In this document: piece by piece, positions 9,141-20,093 of the stretch
Position numbering within the stretch: the stretch's first letter is position 1
Layout: each line of letters starts with the position of its first letter
Origin: Asterionellopsis glacialis
Taxonomy: Eukaryota > Bacillariophyta > Plagiogrammaphyceae > Rhaphoneidales > Asterionellopsidaceae
Direction of reading: 5' to 3'
Assembly: GCA_014885115.2 (NCBI GenBank)
Contig: WKLE02002421.1
Location: 1 to 22,124, forward strand
DNA: 22,124 nt
The notes under the pieces: model-generated
What the model was told of the DNA's origin: nothing
The model's database searches: none
The model's input: only the letters and a program-made list of their open reading frames with translations
Made by a program: the position numbers and the translations under genes

Positions 9141-10110
9141 GGTGTATGTAGGTCTGTAGGGTTCAGATAGTTAGTAAGGCTTTTGTCTGTGTTGTTTATC
9201 AAAAACAAGTGATGGCTGTTTTTTTTTCAAGTAATGGTGTTCCTAAATTAAAAACAGAAGGAAAGAGAAGAATTGTTTCAAGATAATGACAACAGGATTC
9301 TTCTACAAAGGAGAAGTACGGTATGTTGTGGTAAAGTAGCAAGACGAACGAGCGAATAGATTCTTTCTGTTATGTTTTTTATATTCCTTGCATTCACAGT
9401 ACGTAACCGTTGCTTTGATTGGTTCTGTGTGGACTCTTGCGTTGTTTTGTATGAAACGCGTATTTTGTTTCTGTTCTTTTGATTTGCTGCTGCAGCAGTT
9501 TTCGCAGGTAGTGTCAGAAACAAGCATCTTTGGATCAGACAATTACTCTTGTTGGGTATAGTACAATATCCATGTAGGAACAATGTACGGCTACCGAGAA
9601 AGCAGCGCACAAGATATTTTTTCAATAGATTTTTTGGAAATTGACTCAGATTGGATGTCTATAAGGCTATGAGTCTTCAACTTCCTGGTTTCTTTTGATC
9701 CTGACGCAGTACAGGCACACACTTTACTCCGTACCAGGTACCCAGGGGTACAGAGAGATCTCGAGCCCGGGATCCTTGCGAAAATACTGCTGCTTTCTTG
9801 TTAGTGTGTCTGTTTCAAAAATCTGGGAAGTGACCGCTCGTAATGCAAGGGCGTAGTATCCAAAAATAAATTTTCGAATTTTTTCTCAAGACCTCCTTTT
9901 TTTGATTTTCGATTCCCTTTTTTTTTTTTTAATGGGTCTCTCTGCTTGTGTTTCTTTTTCGTCCATGATTGCAACCACATTCTGGCGACAAAAACGGGCA
10001 TGGGGCAACACAAAACAGACTTATCAAAATCAATCGCTTACTAAAACTGCAACATCCTATAATTCCATTCAAGACATCACCAATCTTAGAAATTATCAGA
10101 TAAAAAAAGT
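9141..10110. other. Divergent spacer between thioredoxin and REX1-B genes
   Basis: Must contain the promoters of both genes. Visible features are a 12-bp palindrome CTGCTGCAGCAG at 9487-9498, TGACTCA at 9642-9648, the GTAC palindrome cluster at 9731-9751, and T-rich tracts near 9895-9930. Open frames at 9278-9625 (minus) and 9902-10219 (plus) have skewed composition and no recognisable motif and were not kept. Confidence 0.5.
9731..9751. repeat. Nested GTAC palindromes
   Basis: GTACC-A-GGTAC (9731-9741) overlaps GTACCC-AG-GGGTAC (9738-9751), giving two interlocked short inverted repeats. TACCCAGGGG (9739-9748) recurs at 18997-19006 in another spacer, and GTACCAGGTAC recurs exactly at 11079-11089. 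Confidence 0.75.
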
Positions 10111-10947
10111 ATGGAACAATCATCATCTACTGCATCCGAACAACCTTCTACTGTCCATGACTCCACAACGACGACAACAAAGAGCAGTACGACTGGAATT
10201 GACATTCAAGATGCCTTGACTATTTTATCGGAACGATCATCTCAAAAGGAAGGAGAACACCATAAGCATAATGATAATATCAATGGTGGTGGTGGAGGAG
10301 GAGGTTGTGGTTGTAACCAATCTATTCCCAAGGGTGGTAAATCCATGGGACAAACCATTGATATACTTGAACCAAAAAATGACAAAGACAATGATGAAAT
10401 GTCATTGGAAGAAAAGAAGAAACTTTTAGAACAAGAACGTTTGGAACGTTCGAAAAAAATACAAGAGGAATTACAAAATATGACTAGCGCTGAATTAATC
10501 AAAACTGTATTACAAGCTCAACAAGATCGAGTTGTCACATACAAACTCTATGATGAAGGACTGCAACAATCCTTAACCACAGGTAACATGTCCTTGTACC
10601 CTATAGCATGTGCAAAAGCTACAGCATCCTTTTCGGTATTGAGTGATACAATCAATGCTGTACTCGCACAGCTTAAACTTAATCATAATAATAAGAAAAG
10701 CCAAACTAGCATGTTGACCAAAATCATTACAAAGTTACAACAAGAAGAAAAAGAAAAATTGAATTTAACCGCCGCATTGCATTTGGAAAAAATTAGGCAA
10801 GTAGGGGCAAGTAGTGAGAATGACGAACGAACCATGAACTTATTATCCCAAGGTATTACAGCTCTCATTCAAAAAATAAGTCAACGCGTACAAAATATCA
10901 ATGAATGCATAGAAGAATTACGGTGTGAAGCCATGGAAGACGAGTGA
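10111..10947 (+). CDS. DNA repair REX1-B family protein
   Basis: 278 residues, no intron, no signal peptide. Residues 1-60 are Ser/Thr-rich and disordered, followed by a Gly run with CGC (60-68). A charged helix covers about 98-121 (EEKKKLLEQERLERSKKIQE). The conserved part, about 125-270, reads like REX1-B: SAELIKTVLQAQQDRVVTYKLYDEGL, then YPIACAKATASFSVLSDTINAVLAQL, and KIITKLQQEEKEKLNLTAALHLEKIRQ. This order (AQQ.R...Y, A...F..LS..I..V...L, LQ..EKEKL.LTAALH) is how I recognise the family. REX1-B was named from a Chlamydomonas locus that complements a DNA excision-repair mutant; its biochemical role is not settled. Assignment is from memory of the motif pattern and is not proven. ATG 10111 is the first in-frame start after an A-run. 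An AATAAA follows 40 nt after the stop. Confidence 0.7.
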   Translation: MEQSSSTASEQPSTVHDSTTTTTKSSTTGIDIQDALTILSERSSQKEGEHHKHNDNINGGGGGGGCGCNQSIPKGGKSMGQTIDILEPKNDKDNDEMSLEEKKKLLEQERLERSKKIQEELQNMTSAELIKTVLQAQQDRVVTYKLYDEGLQQSLTTGNMSLYPIACAKATASFSVLSDTINAVLAQLKLNHNNKKSQTSMLTKIITKLQQEEKEKLNLTAALHLEKIRQVGASSENDERTMNLLSQGITALIQKISQRVQNINECIEELRCEAMEDE

Positions 10948-10986
10948 TGGATGATTTGTTTACGAAAAAAATAATAATGCTTTTTC

Positions 10987-10992
10987 AATAAA
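10987..10992 (+). terminator. Putative polyadenylation signal of REX1-B gene
   Basis: AATAAA 40 nt after the stop codon, in the 161-bp gap to the convergent USP stop codon. Confidence 0.5.
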
Positions 10993-11078
10993 AAACAATT
11001 ACAATTTTACTTTTATAAATGTCTCCTTTCTCTCGTTCCTCTCTCAATCATTGTCTATATAATATGTGTCTCTCTACA

Positions 11079-11095
11079 GTACCAGGTACCGTACA
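11079..11095. repeat. GTAC palindrome in the convergent gap
   Basis: GTACC-A-GGTAC (11079-11089) runs into CGTAC. It lies between the REX1-B and USP stop codons, only 20-30 bp past the USP stop. The 11-mer is identical to the one at 9731-9741. Confidence 0.75.
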
Positions 11096-11108
11096 CTAAG
11101 TAGCAGTC

Positions 11109-14100
11109 TTAATGCAATGTACTATATTTGGCAATGTTGGAAGGTGTTATTCGTCTACGACGATAAAACAACACATATGCCATTTCGGAAACCACATTCC
11201 TTGGGGGGATGGGTTCCACCAATTCATCATCAAATTGTAACCACAGAGGTTCCGCCGATTCTGACACACCCTTGGATGCATTCGCAGCTGCAACCTTACT
11301 TTGATTGACAGCTGCTTCCTTATCCTTGGAACGACCTAATCTCCATCCAGTTTGAACACCTGATTCTTCTTCCAAATCATAAAAACTAGCACCTGCACCA
11401 TTAAAGTCATATCCCACCTCTTCACTCCCCTCTGTACCACAGGCGGTTGCCTTACACATGGCAACATAGTGACCACCCGTCATACCACCGTAATGATTCA
11501 TAACACCAATCAAATCATACACATGTGAGTCTTCTGTATCTTCCGTCATGACGGGAGAATCAGAATGACACCATTCACTCATGTCTAACCCTGTCAATGG
11601 GAAATTAATCTTGGTGGTAATTTTTTCTCTCCATCGTGCCGAACAATTGAAGCGTTTTATATGAAAGATTAACAAATCTGGTAATCTCCATACTTGCATA
11701 TTTTGTTTTCCCTCCCGATAGTCCTTACAACGTGGACATCTCCAACAATCTGTCAAATGTAATTGTTGTTGCTTACAAAATTCAGTCAAACATACACCCA
11801 AATGTAATCCAGCACTCCCACCAGCACCAGGACTCGCACCATTCTTGTTGTTATTGTTGTTGTTACCCTTGTTGTTACCACCCTTTGCATTGACCTTATG
11901 ACTATCCAATAAATCTATACTTGATTTATGAATTGCCAATTCAGGACGAATGTACATGACGGGTGTGGTAAAGTAATGGATAGGTTTAGACCCGCTTTTC
12001 TTTTCCACAGGCGGATCACGCCAATGCAATACCACAGCATGACGGGCATTCATAAAGTTACCAATAGTTCTCATCAAGGAAAAAGGGAATGGAACTTCAT
12101 CACTGTTGCTCGTGCTTTGAGTAGTAGTAGTAGATGATGCTGATGAAGCACCATCCTTGGTCTTTGCTGTTGCGGTACCCGAAGACGATGATGCTCCAAG
12201 TGGAGAATCTGCTGTACACACACGAACTTCAAAGGGTAATTTGTGCAATAACAAACGGACCTTTTCAATCAATGCAGCAGACAATGCAGATGCATCAAAG
12301 GATGGATTAGAGAAAGTTTCACGTTCACCAAATTGTTCATCAAATGGTACATCCTCGTCCGTTCCCAAAGCAGCCAACACGTATCGACGATCATAATCTA
12401 TCAATATATCAATCAAATCTGATATAGTTCCTGAAATCTTTTCATAAATACGTTTGACTTTGTTTGCAGAGGCAGTTGCTTCTTTATTACCACCATCAAC
12501 GTCTGTCGATGATGATCGTACCAAAAATCTTGCAGCTTGAGCTAAAATATGTGCACCTGCGCGTGCTGTACTCCATTCATTTTGACATTGAAGGTAGAAG
12601 GCTTGCCCAAAGAGAGCATTGGTAGAACCACCAGTATTATTTGGTGATTTATCCGCATATCGATGATGGACCATAAACTCTGTTGGTTTGATACGTGGTG
12701 TGGCATGAGAATACAATGGACGGACTTGACCCTTATGGAATTGATCAATCGTATAGGTTTCATCCCATTTTGATGAAAAGTTATCAAAGTGAATCCTAAC
12801 CTTTGTCATGGATACTGCAACAGCATCTGGACCAGATGCAGATTCATTAGTTCCTTCTACAACAGCATCACCGTCCACAATCTCAACGACACTTCCAGGG
12901 AACCAATGACGTTTATGATCAATAGCATCTACACGAAGACCCAGTTTGAACTCTTCCTCCGTTTTGGGCCACAAACATCGGGATATTGCCTTTGAAATTG
13001 GAAGAGGGTCGGAGTCGTATATACGGCATTCTCTGCTGTCACCATATACATCTATTAGTTCCTTCAGTTCACGCATCTCTCTTGGTGACCGATGAAGAGC
13101 GACATCACCGGCTAACTCTCCAGAAACTTCTGACTCTTCATCTTCACTTGCCGTGGCAGATTCTACTTCCTCCTCCTCTTTCTTTTCATCAGCTGTTGCT
13201 GCTGCATGTTTTTGCTTCACAGATTGGATGGGTCTAGGTGCTAACGTCGATTCAAACGCGACAATTTTGGTAGGAGCTGGTGGAGCTGCTCCAACTTCTT
13301 CCTTATCGGAACCATTCGTAGTATTTGCAACCTTTACACAGGGTCCTTCTTTGTCCGGGAGCCCCGTCACCTTGATGTATGTTTTGACTGGATTTGATTC
13401 ATCCATATCCTTGGAAATGACTAATTCTTCCACCTTGCATAGTTTTAATCGACCTGCAGATATACCACATATGTTTTGAAGCTGCATTCGAAGGTCACCA
13501 ATGTCAGCTAGTCGTGACATGGCAATTGCATACTCTTCGGTTATCAGTTGATTTGAAGGGGCTTTGAATACTCCATCTATTGGCTTCTTCCGTTCAAACC
13601 TTTCTTTTCGTCTATCACCCTTTTTCGTCTTATTGAGTGTTAAAGGGCAATTCAGTGATGTACCACGTCGAACTACAGTCACTTGGAAAATGACATCTGC
13701 AACTGTTGGAAATGGGAGAGATAGTAAGTTGAATGGGTCAAAGTTTCTACTTGAAAAGTGACATGTCGGACAAGCTACGGTGTTCAAAACCTGACCCATG
13801 GCAACATCGGCAATGATAGAACGATTCCGTCGAAGAAACCTATGAAAAGTGGTATAACAAGAATCCAAAGTACAATACAAATGAGCTGAATCGATCCAAA
13901 CGGTAAACATAGACAGGATTATACAACATGGGTATGACTTCAGACAAGCAATTGTCCACAGCACCGGATACTACCCCGATGAGTGTCGGAGACTCTAGTC
14001 CGCTTCAAGTGTCTTCATAAGAAAGTCTGGATTGCTGCTTTTTCAACAGCGTAGCACTAATCAGTGCACAAATAACTCACCTTCGCCATGCTTCCTGACC

Positions 14101-17100
14101 AACTCTTGGAAGTGAGGTTTTCTTCACCCAATCATCTTCAAGCGCTTCGACGTATGGCTTCTTCTTCACCTTGTTGCTATCTTCGTGCAACACATCTAGC
14201 ATGTAATTTAGCAGCTCTTGTGCATCTTGCTGGTCGGCGCCAGAGAATTGTGAACGTGCTCTTCCCAAGTGACCACGAAAGCGCGTTGGAGACTTTTCTC
14301 CATACTTCCCACTCCACATGGTACGTAGAAGGTCCGAAAATTCTTCCAAGAGCTTCCCCCCTGTACCCAATGGGTTGTCCTTGTTCAGGTCACCAGTGGG
14401 TTTGTATTGATTACTCAGTAGGTACGCTCTCAACAAAGGCATATAGCTAATGCATTGCAAGGCAGAGTTTGCATAGCAGGTGTTACCCAGATTCGTCAAG
14501 CCGCATGCTCCATACCCGGGGAAGGTACAAAGTTTACTTCCACCATTCGGTTCTGGCTCGGTTGTACCTTTCTTTACGGCTACAGTTTGCTTGGCTTTCC
14601 CGTCAGATGGACCCGCCGGTTTGTTTGTATCGCCATTGGTGGTTTCTTTTCCAATTGTATACCGTCCTGCGATGGCAAGCCTGTCAGAATCGACATCAAT
14701 CCACTCAATGTGACCACCATGCTCACTAAAATTGATTCTTACTTGTCTCACTTCAATTGTTTTCCTAATTTTCCCCGCAGAAGCAGCAGCATTGCTGTTC
14801 CCCATATCCATTTCTTCCTCTTCTTCATCAGGATTTTCACTAATTTCATTGTTTCGGATTTCACTTATTTCAACTTGATACCAACGACCAGATGAATCCA
14901 TTGCATCGATAGTCTTGCCTGCAACATTGGGAGGATTTTCCAGCGGTTTGTCTTCTTGGTCGACGCCACGGAGCATACGTCGAAAGGCTGCATCTTCTTC
15001 TGCAAGATGACGAGCTCGTCCTGCTTTGGCTGCAGCTTCACGTGGCCACACAAAATCACCCGTTTTGTTCAAAACGGCATATTCAATCATGAGACGATCA
15101 TTATTGGTCATCCCAACACTCTCAAGAGTTGCATGGTCTGCATACGCTTCCCAATCTTCTCTCAAATCGTTGTAGAAATCTTTCGAAGCAGGCGGGGTCT
15201 GATGCATATCAGGCAACATGGCAAATCGATTCTTACAAACAAGTGTCCATGGACCATACCGAGTTGAAACATCTTTGGCATTGTTTGGCACGTCAATGCG
15301 TTTCCAAAGACGAGCTTTGCCAAGGCCTTCGACATTAAAAGCCTTGACATTATTCATAGACAATCGCGCAATGACTTCAGCAAATAGTCTCCAAAGTGGT
15401 TGGTCTGGTAATGCCATAACACGGATAGACATGGAGCCGGCATCCCCACGTCGGTATGGTTGCGATGCGTCACAGACATGGCAGTGTACAACCCATGGAT
15501 GAGTTGCTACTTGTATCGCCTCTGGTATTCTTAAGGGTGCTTCATTGTCTGTAGCAACGACTTCAACACTCATTACTGACATATCTTCATCTTCCATTTG
15601 CTTACTGTCCGTAGAAAATGTCCTCTCACGTCGATTATAAACCTTCACCAATGGTAAGACCATTCGTGGTACAGGTGGACCTCCACCGTACATTTCATAC
15701 AAGATATCCCAGACAGAGGGTGGAACCAAGACGTAGTGAACTCCCTTTTGAAGACCAAACTTCATTATCTCATACGACCCCAAAGTTCCAGCTACAACAG
15801 AGTCAGATTTACGATCCAGTATTCGTTCCGATGATAAATCACCTGGTCGTTTACGACTTGATGACAACGGTGTGACGTGACAACCATCCCAATTCCATCC
15901 AACGTATGCCTCCCATGAATCCCACCATTTCTTATCCACACAATATAACATACCATGTCCCAATCCTGCTCGACCATCATAACCACCAATGCCACCCCAA
16001 ACTTTGAACAGATTATCTGCTTTAGGACTACTATTACCATAGCGATCCTTCTCTTGATTAAATGGTATTTCATCATGTGATATGACCTTGCGGACCGATT
16101 GACTAAAGTAATCTAAAATGGTAGCACCATCGCCACTGCCACCTTCATCTGACCAAAGGCGAAAGGCATCTTTGTTCTGCCAATCCATCCATCGCTTCAA
16201 TACTAACTCACGTTCAGCTGAAGGACTCGGTAAAATGCCCGTAGCAAAAATTCGATAAAATATAGCATCCAATGCTGCATCATCTAAGGCTTCCTCTGCC
16301 CATTCATGATATTCATCAATGGTGAGTTCTTTATTGTCTTTCATCCATGGTACATGTTGACTCTTTTCGGTAAATCTTTGATAGGCATTCTCTAATGCAG
16401 GATCCTTATAGGATGCACCTATAGGATTTTCCCGTACCTCCCGCAAATAATCCATAACTTCCGACTTGGGGCCACTTGTAGTGTTACCATTCGTAATATC
16501 ACGTTCCGTCATGGTTGTTGTTGTTATTGAATCGCCACCACTCATTTTCTTTAAATTGGTGTCACTGTCACGTCGTCGTTTTAAATTAGTATCCGACCCT
16601 CGTCGTTTTAATCCAAACCCATAACCAGAACTGCCCTGTCGTGAATGTTGACTATTAATTTTTTGTTGCGTTGTTGCCGATTGTGATGCAGCAGCTGCTG
16701 TGGCTGCTGCTGCAGCCGATGAATCTTCAATGGTAGTTGAAGATGTTGCAGCTGATGCTGCTGTTTCATCTTCACTTCCATTATCAGATTTGGCAACAGC
16801 TGTAGTACTAGTAGTAGAGGTAGGATTATTGTACTCCCCGAAACTATGGGCTGTGAGCAATGTGGCTATAGAATCCAACATACATTGCGATGCTACCGTT
16901 GGTACTTTCCGTGATACCTTGTTTGTCGTTGCTGCTTGTACCTTTTGTTTTACACTTGCATCAGCTGTAGGTAAAAATGATTTACCATAATAATAATAAT
17001 GTGCTAAACTCGGAACACTCAACACTGTATCATTTCCCACCTCCAATAGAAATGTCGGTATACCCCCCGCAGGATGATTTGCCAAGAAATTATACAATTG

Positions 17101-18375
17101 TTTCGGTGGGACCATCAAGTAAAACAACAAATGCAATCGTTGTTCACGTGTCCCGCGCAGGGCCAATGCCATTAAATAACACAAGGACCACATTGTGACA
17201 CCTGCTGGTGGACCATCTTCATTCGCATCTGACGCAATACTTGATACAGGTAAGGCTGGAAGAATATGCTTTTCCTTGTTATCAGGTTTAATCGTTTTGT
17301 TCACATCCATTGTCAAACCATACTTGGTGGCTGAATCAGCTGCTATAAAGGCAACACGATCCCAATTACGTGATAAACTTTGTAACAAACAAAATGTCGA
17401 TCCAATAAAATCTGCAGGTACAAATGATGATGATGCCTGTTGTGGATCTCCTCCAGAAGAAGATGATGATGATAATTTAAGTGACGATGACGATGCCATG
17501 CAACTCTTGAGTAAACATTGTCCAGGATTAAATATGCGTCGTAATACCAATTCATCTAACAAATGTTGCTTTTCCGCAATGTGTCGACTATCGGATATGC
17601 TATTAATCTCACCATTGCCACCATTACCTCCACCCCCACCACCATTCTTGTTGGACGCTGTGGAGGATGCTGAAAGAAAGGTCTTTAACATTTTATTATT
17701 TGTTTTACCGGTGGATGCATCTTTGGACCGTAAGTTGCGTACAATCATACGGACACGTCGTTGAATGAAGGTAATCTCCTGTGGTGATAGCTGATTTGTT
17801 GTTTTATTAATAAGTTCTTCACACACGGAAGGGACATCTGTTGGATCAATGATTTGTGTACTACCAAATGATTCCCATTCGACTTGCCACAATGACGTAC
17901 TACTACCTTTGGTTGCTGCTGTTGTAGGAGCCATGCCAGTAGTACCATTTTGATTGACTGTGAGTTTCCGTACAGGTGGCTTTAGGGAATTCTTCAAAAA
18001 GGAATTATCTGAATGTTGACGTCGTAATGAATTAGTCAACTCCTTCCGTTCCGTCGACGTGGCCGATCCAGATTTGTTGGAGGACGAAGATGACGATTGT
18101 TGTTTGGTAGAACTAGCAAAACTACTCTTTTTCCCATTGTTTCGTTTGGAGGATCTTTTCGATGATGATGTCGATGCTCCAGATTTAGTACTGATTTGAT
18201 CGTCTAGAGCACCTGCCGCTGCCGCATGATTACTCCTTGGAGCGGTCGTAGTGGTGGTATTATTGTTTGCGGCAGAAGACGTAGCTGTTTTTCGTGGTGC
18301 CTGCTGTGCTTTTGTTCCTTTAGGACCCTGCTTTGTGGGAGGTGCTGCTGCTGATTTCGATTGACATGCCCCCAT
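11109..18375 (-). CDS. USP32-like ubiquitin-specific protease with Tudor-like inserts
   Basis: Two exons, complement(join(11109..13839,14081..18375)), 2341 residues. The intron (13840-14080) has a GTGAGT donor and CATAG acceptor, and joining gives AWRRFLRRNRS, a conserved USP segment. N-terminus MGACQSKS looks like a myristoylation/palmitoylation site; Ser/Thr/Asn-rich sequence follows to about 150. A degenerate EF-hand-like region (about 390-435, ALRGTREQRLHLLFYLM, and 675-710, ELTIDEYHEWAEEAL) precedes a DUSP domain (about 805-912: WWDSWEAYVGWNW, VWDILYEMYGGGPPVPR), then a probable ubiquitin-like segment (about 950-1060). The catalytic domain has the Cys box LTNLGNTCYANS (Cys1300), QQDAQELL (near 1380), His2222 (GGHYV) and Asp2302 (QFDDELVEPI); zinc ribbon CPTC (1455/1458) and CPRC (2133/2136) is split by about 670 residues. 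Tudor-like segments lie at about 1150-1235 and 1730-1805. It should be an active, membrane-associated deubiquitinase; the C-terminus lacks the CAAX box of animal USP32. Confidence 0.9.
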
Positions 18376-19250
18376 TTTCGATAAATTTAAAGTGGTAGCT
18401 GTGGTTGTGCGAACCGAATCTTTCTTCCGAGAGTGTAAGATTACTTAACTAGCTAGAGAGAAGACGCAATCAACCAATCAACTAACCAGTACAACTACGT
18501 GACGTCTTTTGCCAACCTACAAAGCTAATAAAATATAGTGTCGAGTGCTGTCTTCGTATCGATTGCAGGATGCGTAGGTTCCTCAGTGTGGTCGTGATTC
18601 AGTTCAAACGACCCTTTCGTGTTTCCTTGTGTCTTGCTTGCTTGCTTCAAACGAAAGAAGTGCAACCCAAGTCCTTTTTGGAAACACAGACAAGAATAAA
18701 CTACACAACTCAAGAGATGCCTTTCCAAAGTCTCCTTTGGTCTGCGTCGCCACCCTTTACAGGTCTCTCCAAACACTTAAATAGATTATATTATGATTGA
18801 GGTGAATGCTACAAATACAGGGAATCTGCGACGTCGTTTCTTCCCTGCCACACTTGAGTGAAACGGGGTGTCGGTATCACGTAACGCTCTATGTGAAGAT
18901 CTCTCCCTTGCCGATTAGCGATAGCGGTCTCTCTACTAACTAGTAGACGACTATGATTCCTGCTTGGTGGAGTACAGTAGGTTCTAGTAGGAATCCTACC
19001 CAGGGGCAGTCAAACTGCTTCTCTTTCCCCAAAAATGCAAGTAGTTTTACACATAAAAAACGTTAGGATATGACGCATATTTTGGGAGTTTAACGTGAGA
19101 AGTTCTTGGCGAGTTTGGGAAGAAGTACAAGAAGTATTATAAGTATCGCTGTACATCCGTAGGACCTACGAGATACATACAGTACAAACTAAGCACACTA
19201 CCTGGTACAGTAGTCGAACGAACATGGTAACTGTACATTATCAGTATAAT

Positions 19251-19268
19251 TGTACAGGTACCTGTACA
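19251..19268. repeat. Perfect 18-bp palindrome centred on GGTACC
   Basis: TGTACAGGTACCTGTACA equals its own reverse complement. It is also the first part of a direct repeat: TGTACAGGTA occurs again immediately at 19263-19272. Possible dimeric factor site or decayed terminal repeat; function not known. Confidence 0.85.
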
Positions 19269-19687
19269 GGTAAATTCAAAGTACTTGGTATATGGTCAAA
19301 AGTATCGCAGCATGTGCTTCATTTCTACCGCCCCAAATATGTAATTGTATGCATCATGGTGACAACTCCCTGTCAATAATGGCGATGCAGGCGCAACGCA
19401 CATTCTGACTGATTTTTGTCATATGTACAAATATTGTTCATATGATGTGATTGACGAATGCATCCGCCAATGAAAAAGATACACGCTATTAATCTTTCTC
19501 CCGTCATGAAGATCCTTATGTTACCAGGTAAGGTACAGCATTGAAACTCTCTACTACATACCCAATGTCACCTGAAAAAAAAGGGCAATCATGTACCCAT
19601 TTTTTTCATCAGTGTGCGTTTGAGCCCGGAAAGAGATTCTCACTTTGAATCTCTCAAAATCGTCCATGAAACAGAGGATTCAATCGT

Positions 19688-19710
19688 ACCAGTACTGGTG
19701 CAAGTGCACC
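19688..19710. repeat. Two adjoining short palindromes
   Basis: ACCAGTACTGGT (19688-19699) is a perfect 12-bp palindrome, and GGTGCA-AG-TGCACC (19697-19710) overlaps its end by three bases. They belong to the palindrome-rich stretch of this spacer. Confidence 0.7.
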
Positions 19711-20053
19711 ATCACCACTTTCAGTACTGTATCTGAGACACACAATAGAAAGATGACACTGAAATAGTGAATATTTTTTTTAATAGGAATTAACAATCTT
19801 TTTTGACTGACACACATTATAATATTATTATAAATACTGCAGTAGGTTGAGGAGTACCTCGAATAATTTTGAATGGTGTTATTGTATATATCAGCCGCGT
19901 TCTCTCTCTACAAGGACTGCAATTATTATAATACGGAGTACTGGTAATCATTCTCGTCTTTCTTTACTTGTTCCCCGACGACTTGATGATGGATGAACGA
20001 ACACTATCACTGACTACGATTTCTATTTTTGTGACGGTGTACTAACTAACTAG

Positions 20054-20077
20054 CTTCTTCTTCTTCTTCTTCTTCTT
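20054..20077. repeat. (CTT)n tract, GAA-rich 3' UTR of RBM25-like gene
   Basis: Seven CTT units plus TTT. On the coding strand this is a GAAGAA run starting about 17 nt after the stop codon of the RBM25-like gene, so it is probably in its 3' UTR. Confidence 0.85.
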
Positions 20078-20093
20078 TTGAATCAAGAAGAAA

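Larger units (their letters stand above)
18376..20093. other. 1.7-kb spacer between RBM25-like and USP genes
   Basis: Contains the USP promoter (right after 18375) and the 3' flank of the RBM25-like gene. No coding sequence with family resemblance. Candidate USP promoter sites: CCAAT at 18474-18478 and TGACGTC at 18500-18506. The middle part (18930-19700) is the densest region of short palindromes in the window: GTAGGA-A-TCCTAC at 18987-18999, CGTAGG-A-CCTACG at 19158-19170, TACCTGGTA at 19199-19207, an 18-bp palindrome at 19251-19268, TACCAGGTA at 19522-19530, and ACCAGTACTGGT at 19688-19699 next to GGTGCA-AG-TGCACC at 19697-19710. Confidence 0.55.

Noticed and set aside
9278..9625. 115-codon minus-strand open frame upstream of thioredoxin
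   Set aside because: No recognisable domain, overlapped by another frame, and biased Lys/Asn/Thr composition typical of AT-rich non-coding DNA.
2062..9648. TGAGTCA at 2062-2068 and TGACTCA at 9642-9648 as a shared stress-response element
   Set aside because: TGASTCA is only 7 bp; two to three copies are expected by chance in a window this size.
9902..10219. 105-codon plus-strand open frame overlapping the REX1-B start
   Set aside because: It runs out of frame into the REX1-B coding region and has no family signature; more likely the 5' leader.
13840..14080. Two separate genes instead of one USP gene
   Set aside because: The Cys box and the His/Asp boxes of one USP domain lie on opposite sides of a GT-AG intron whose removal restores the AWRRFLRRNRS segment in phase.
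12986..17764. Long antisense frames opposite the USP gene (for example 17195-17764)
   Set aside because: They mirror Ser/Ala/Gly/Asp-rich repeats of the USP exons; the sense frame carries all conserved motifs.
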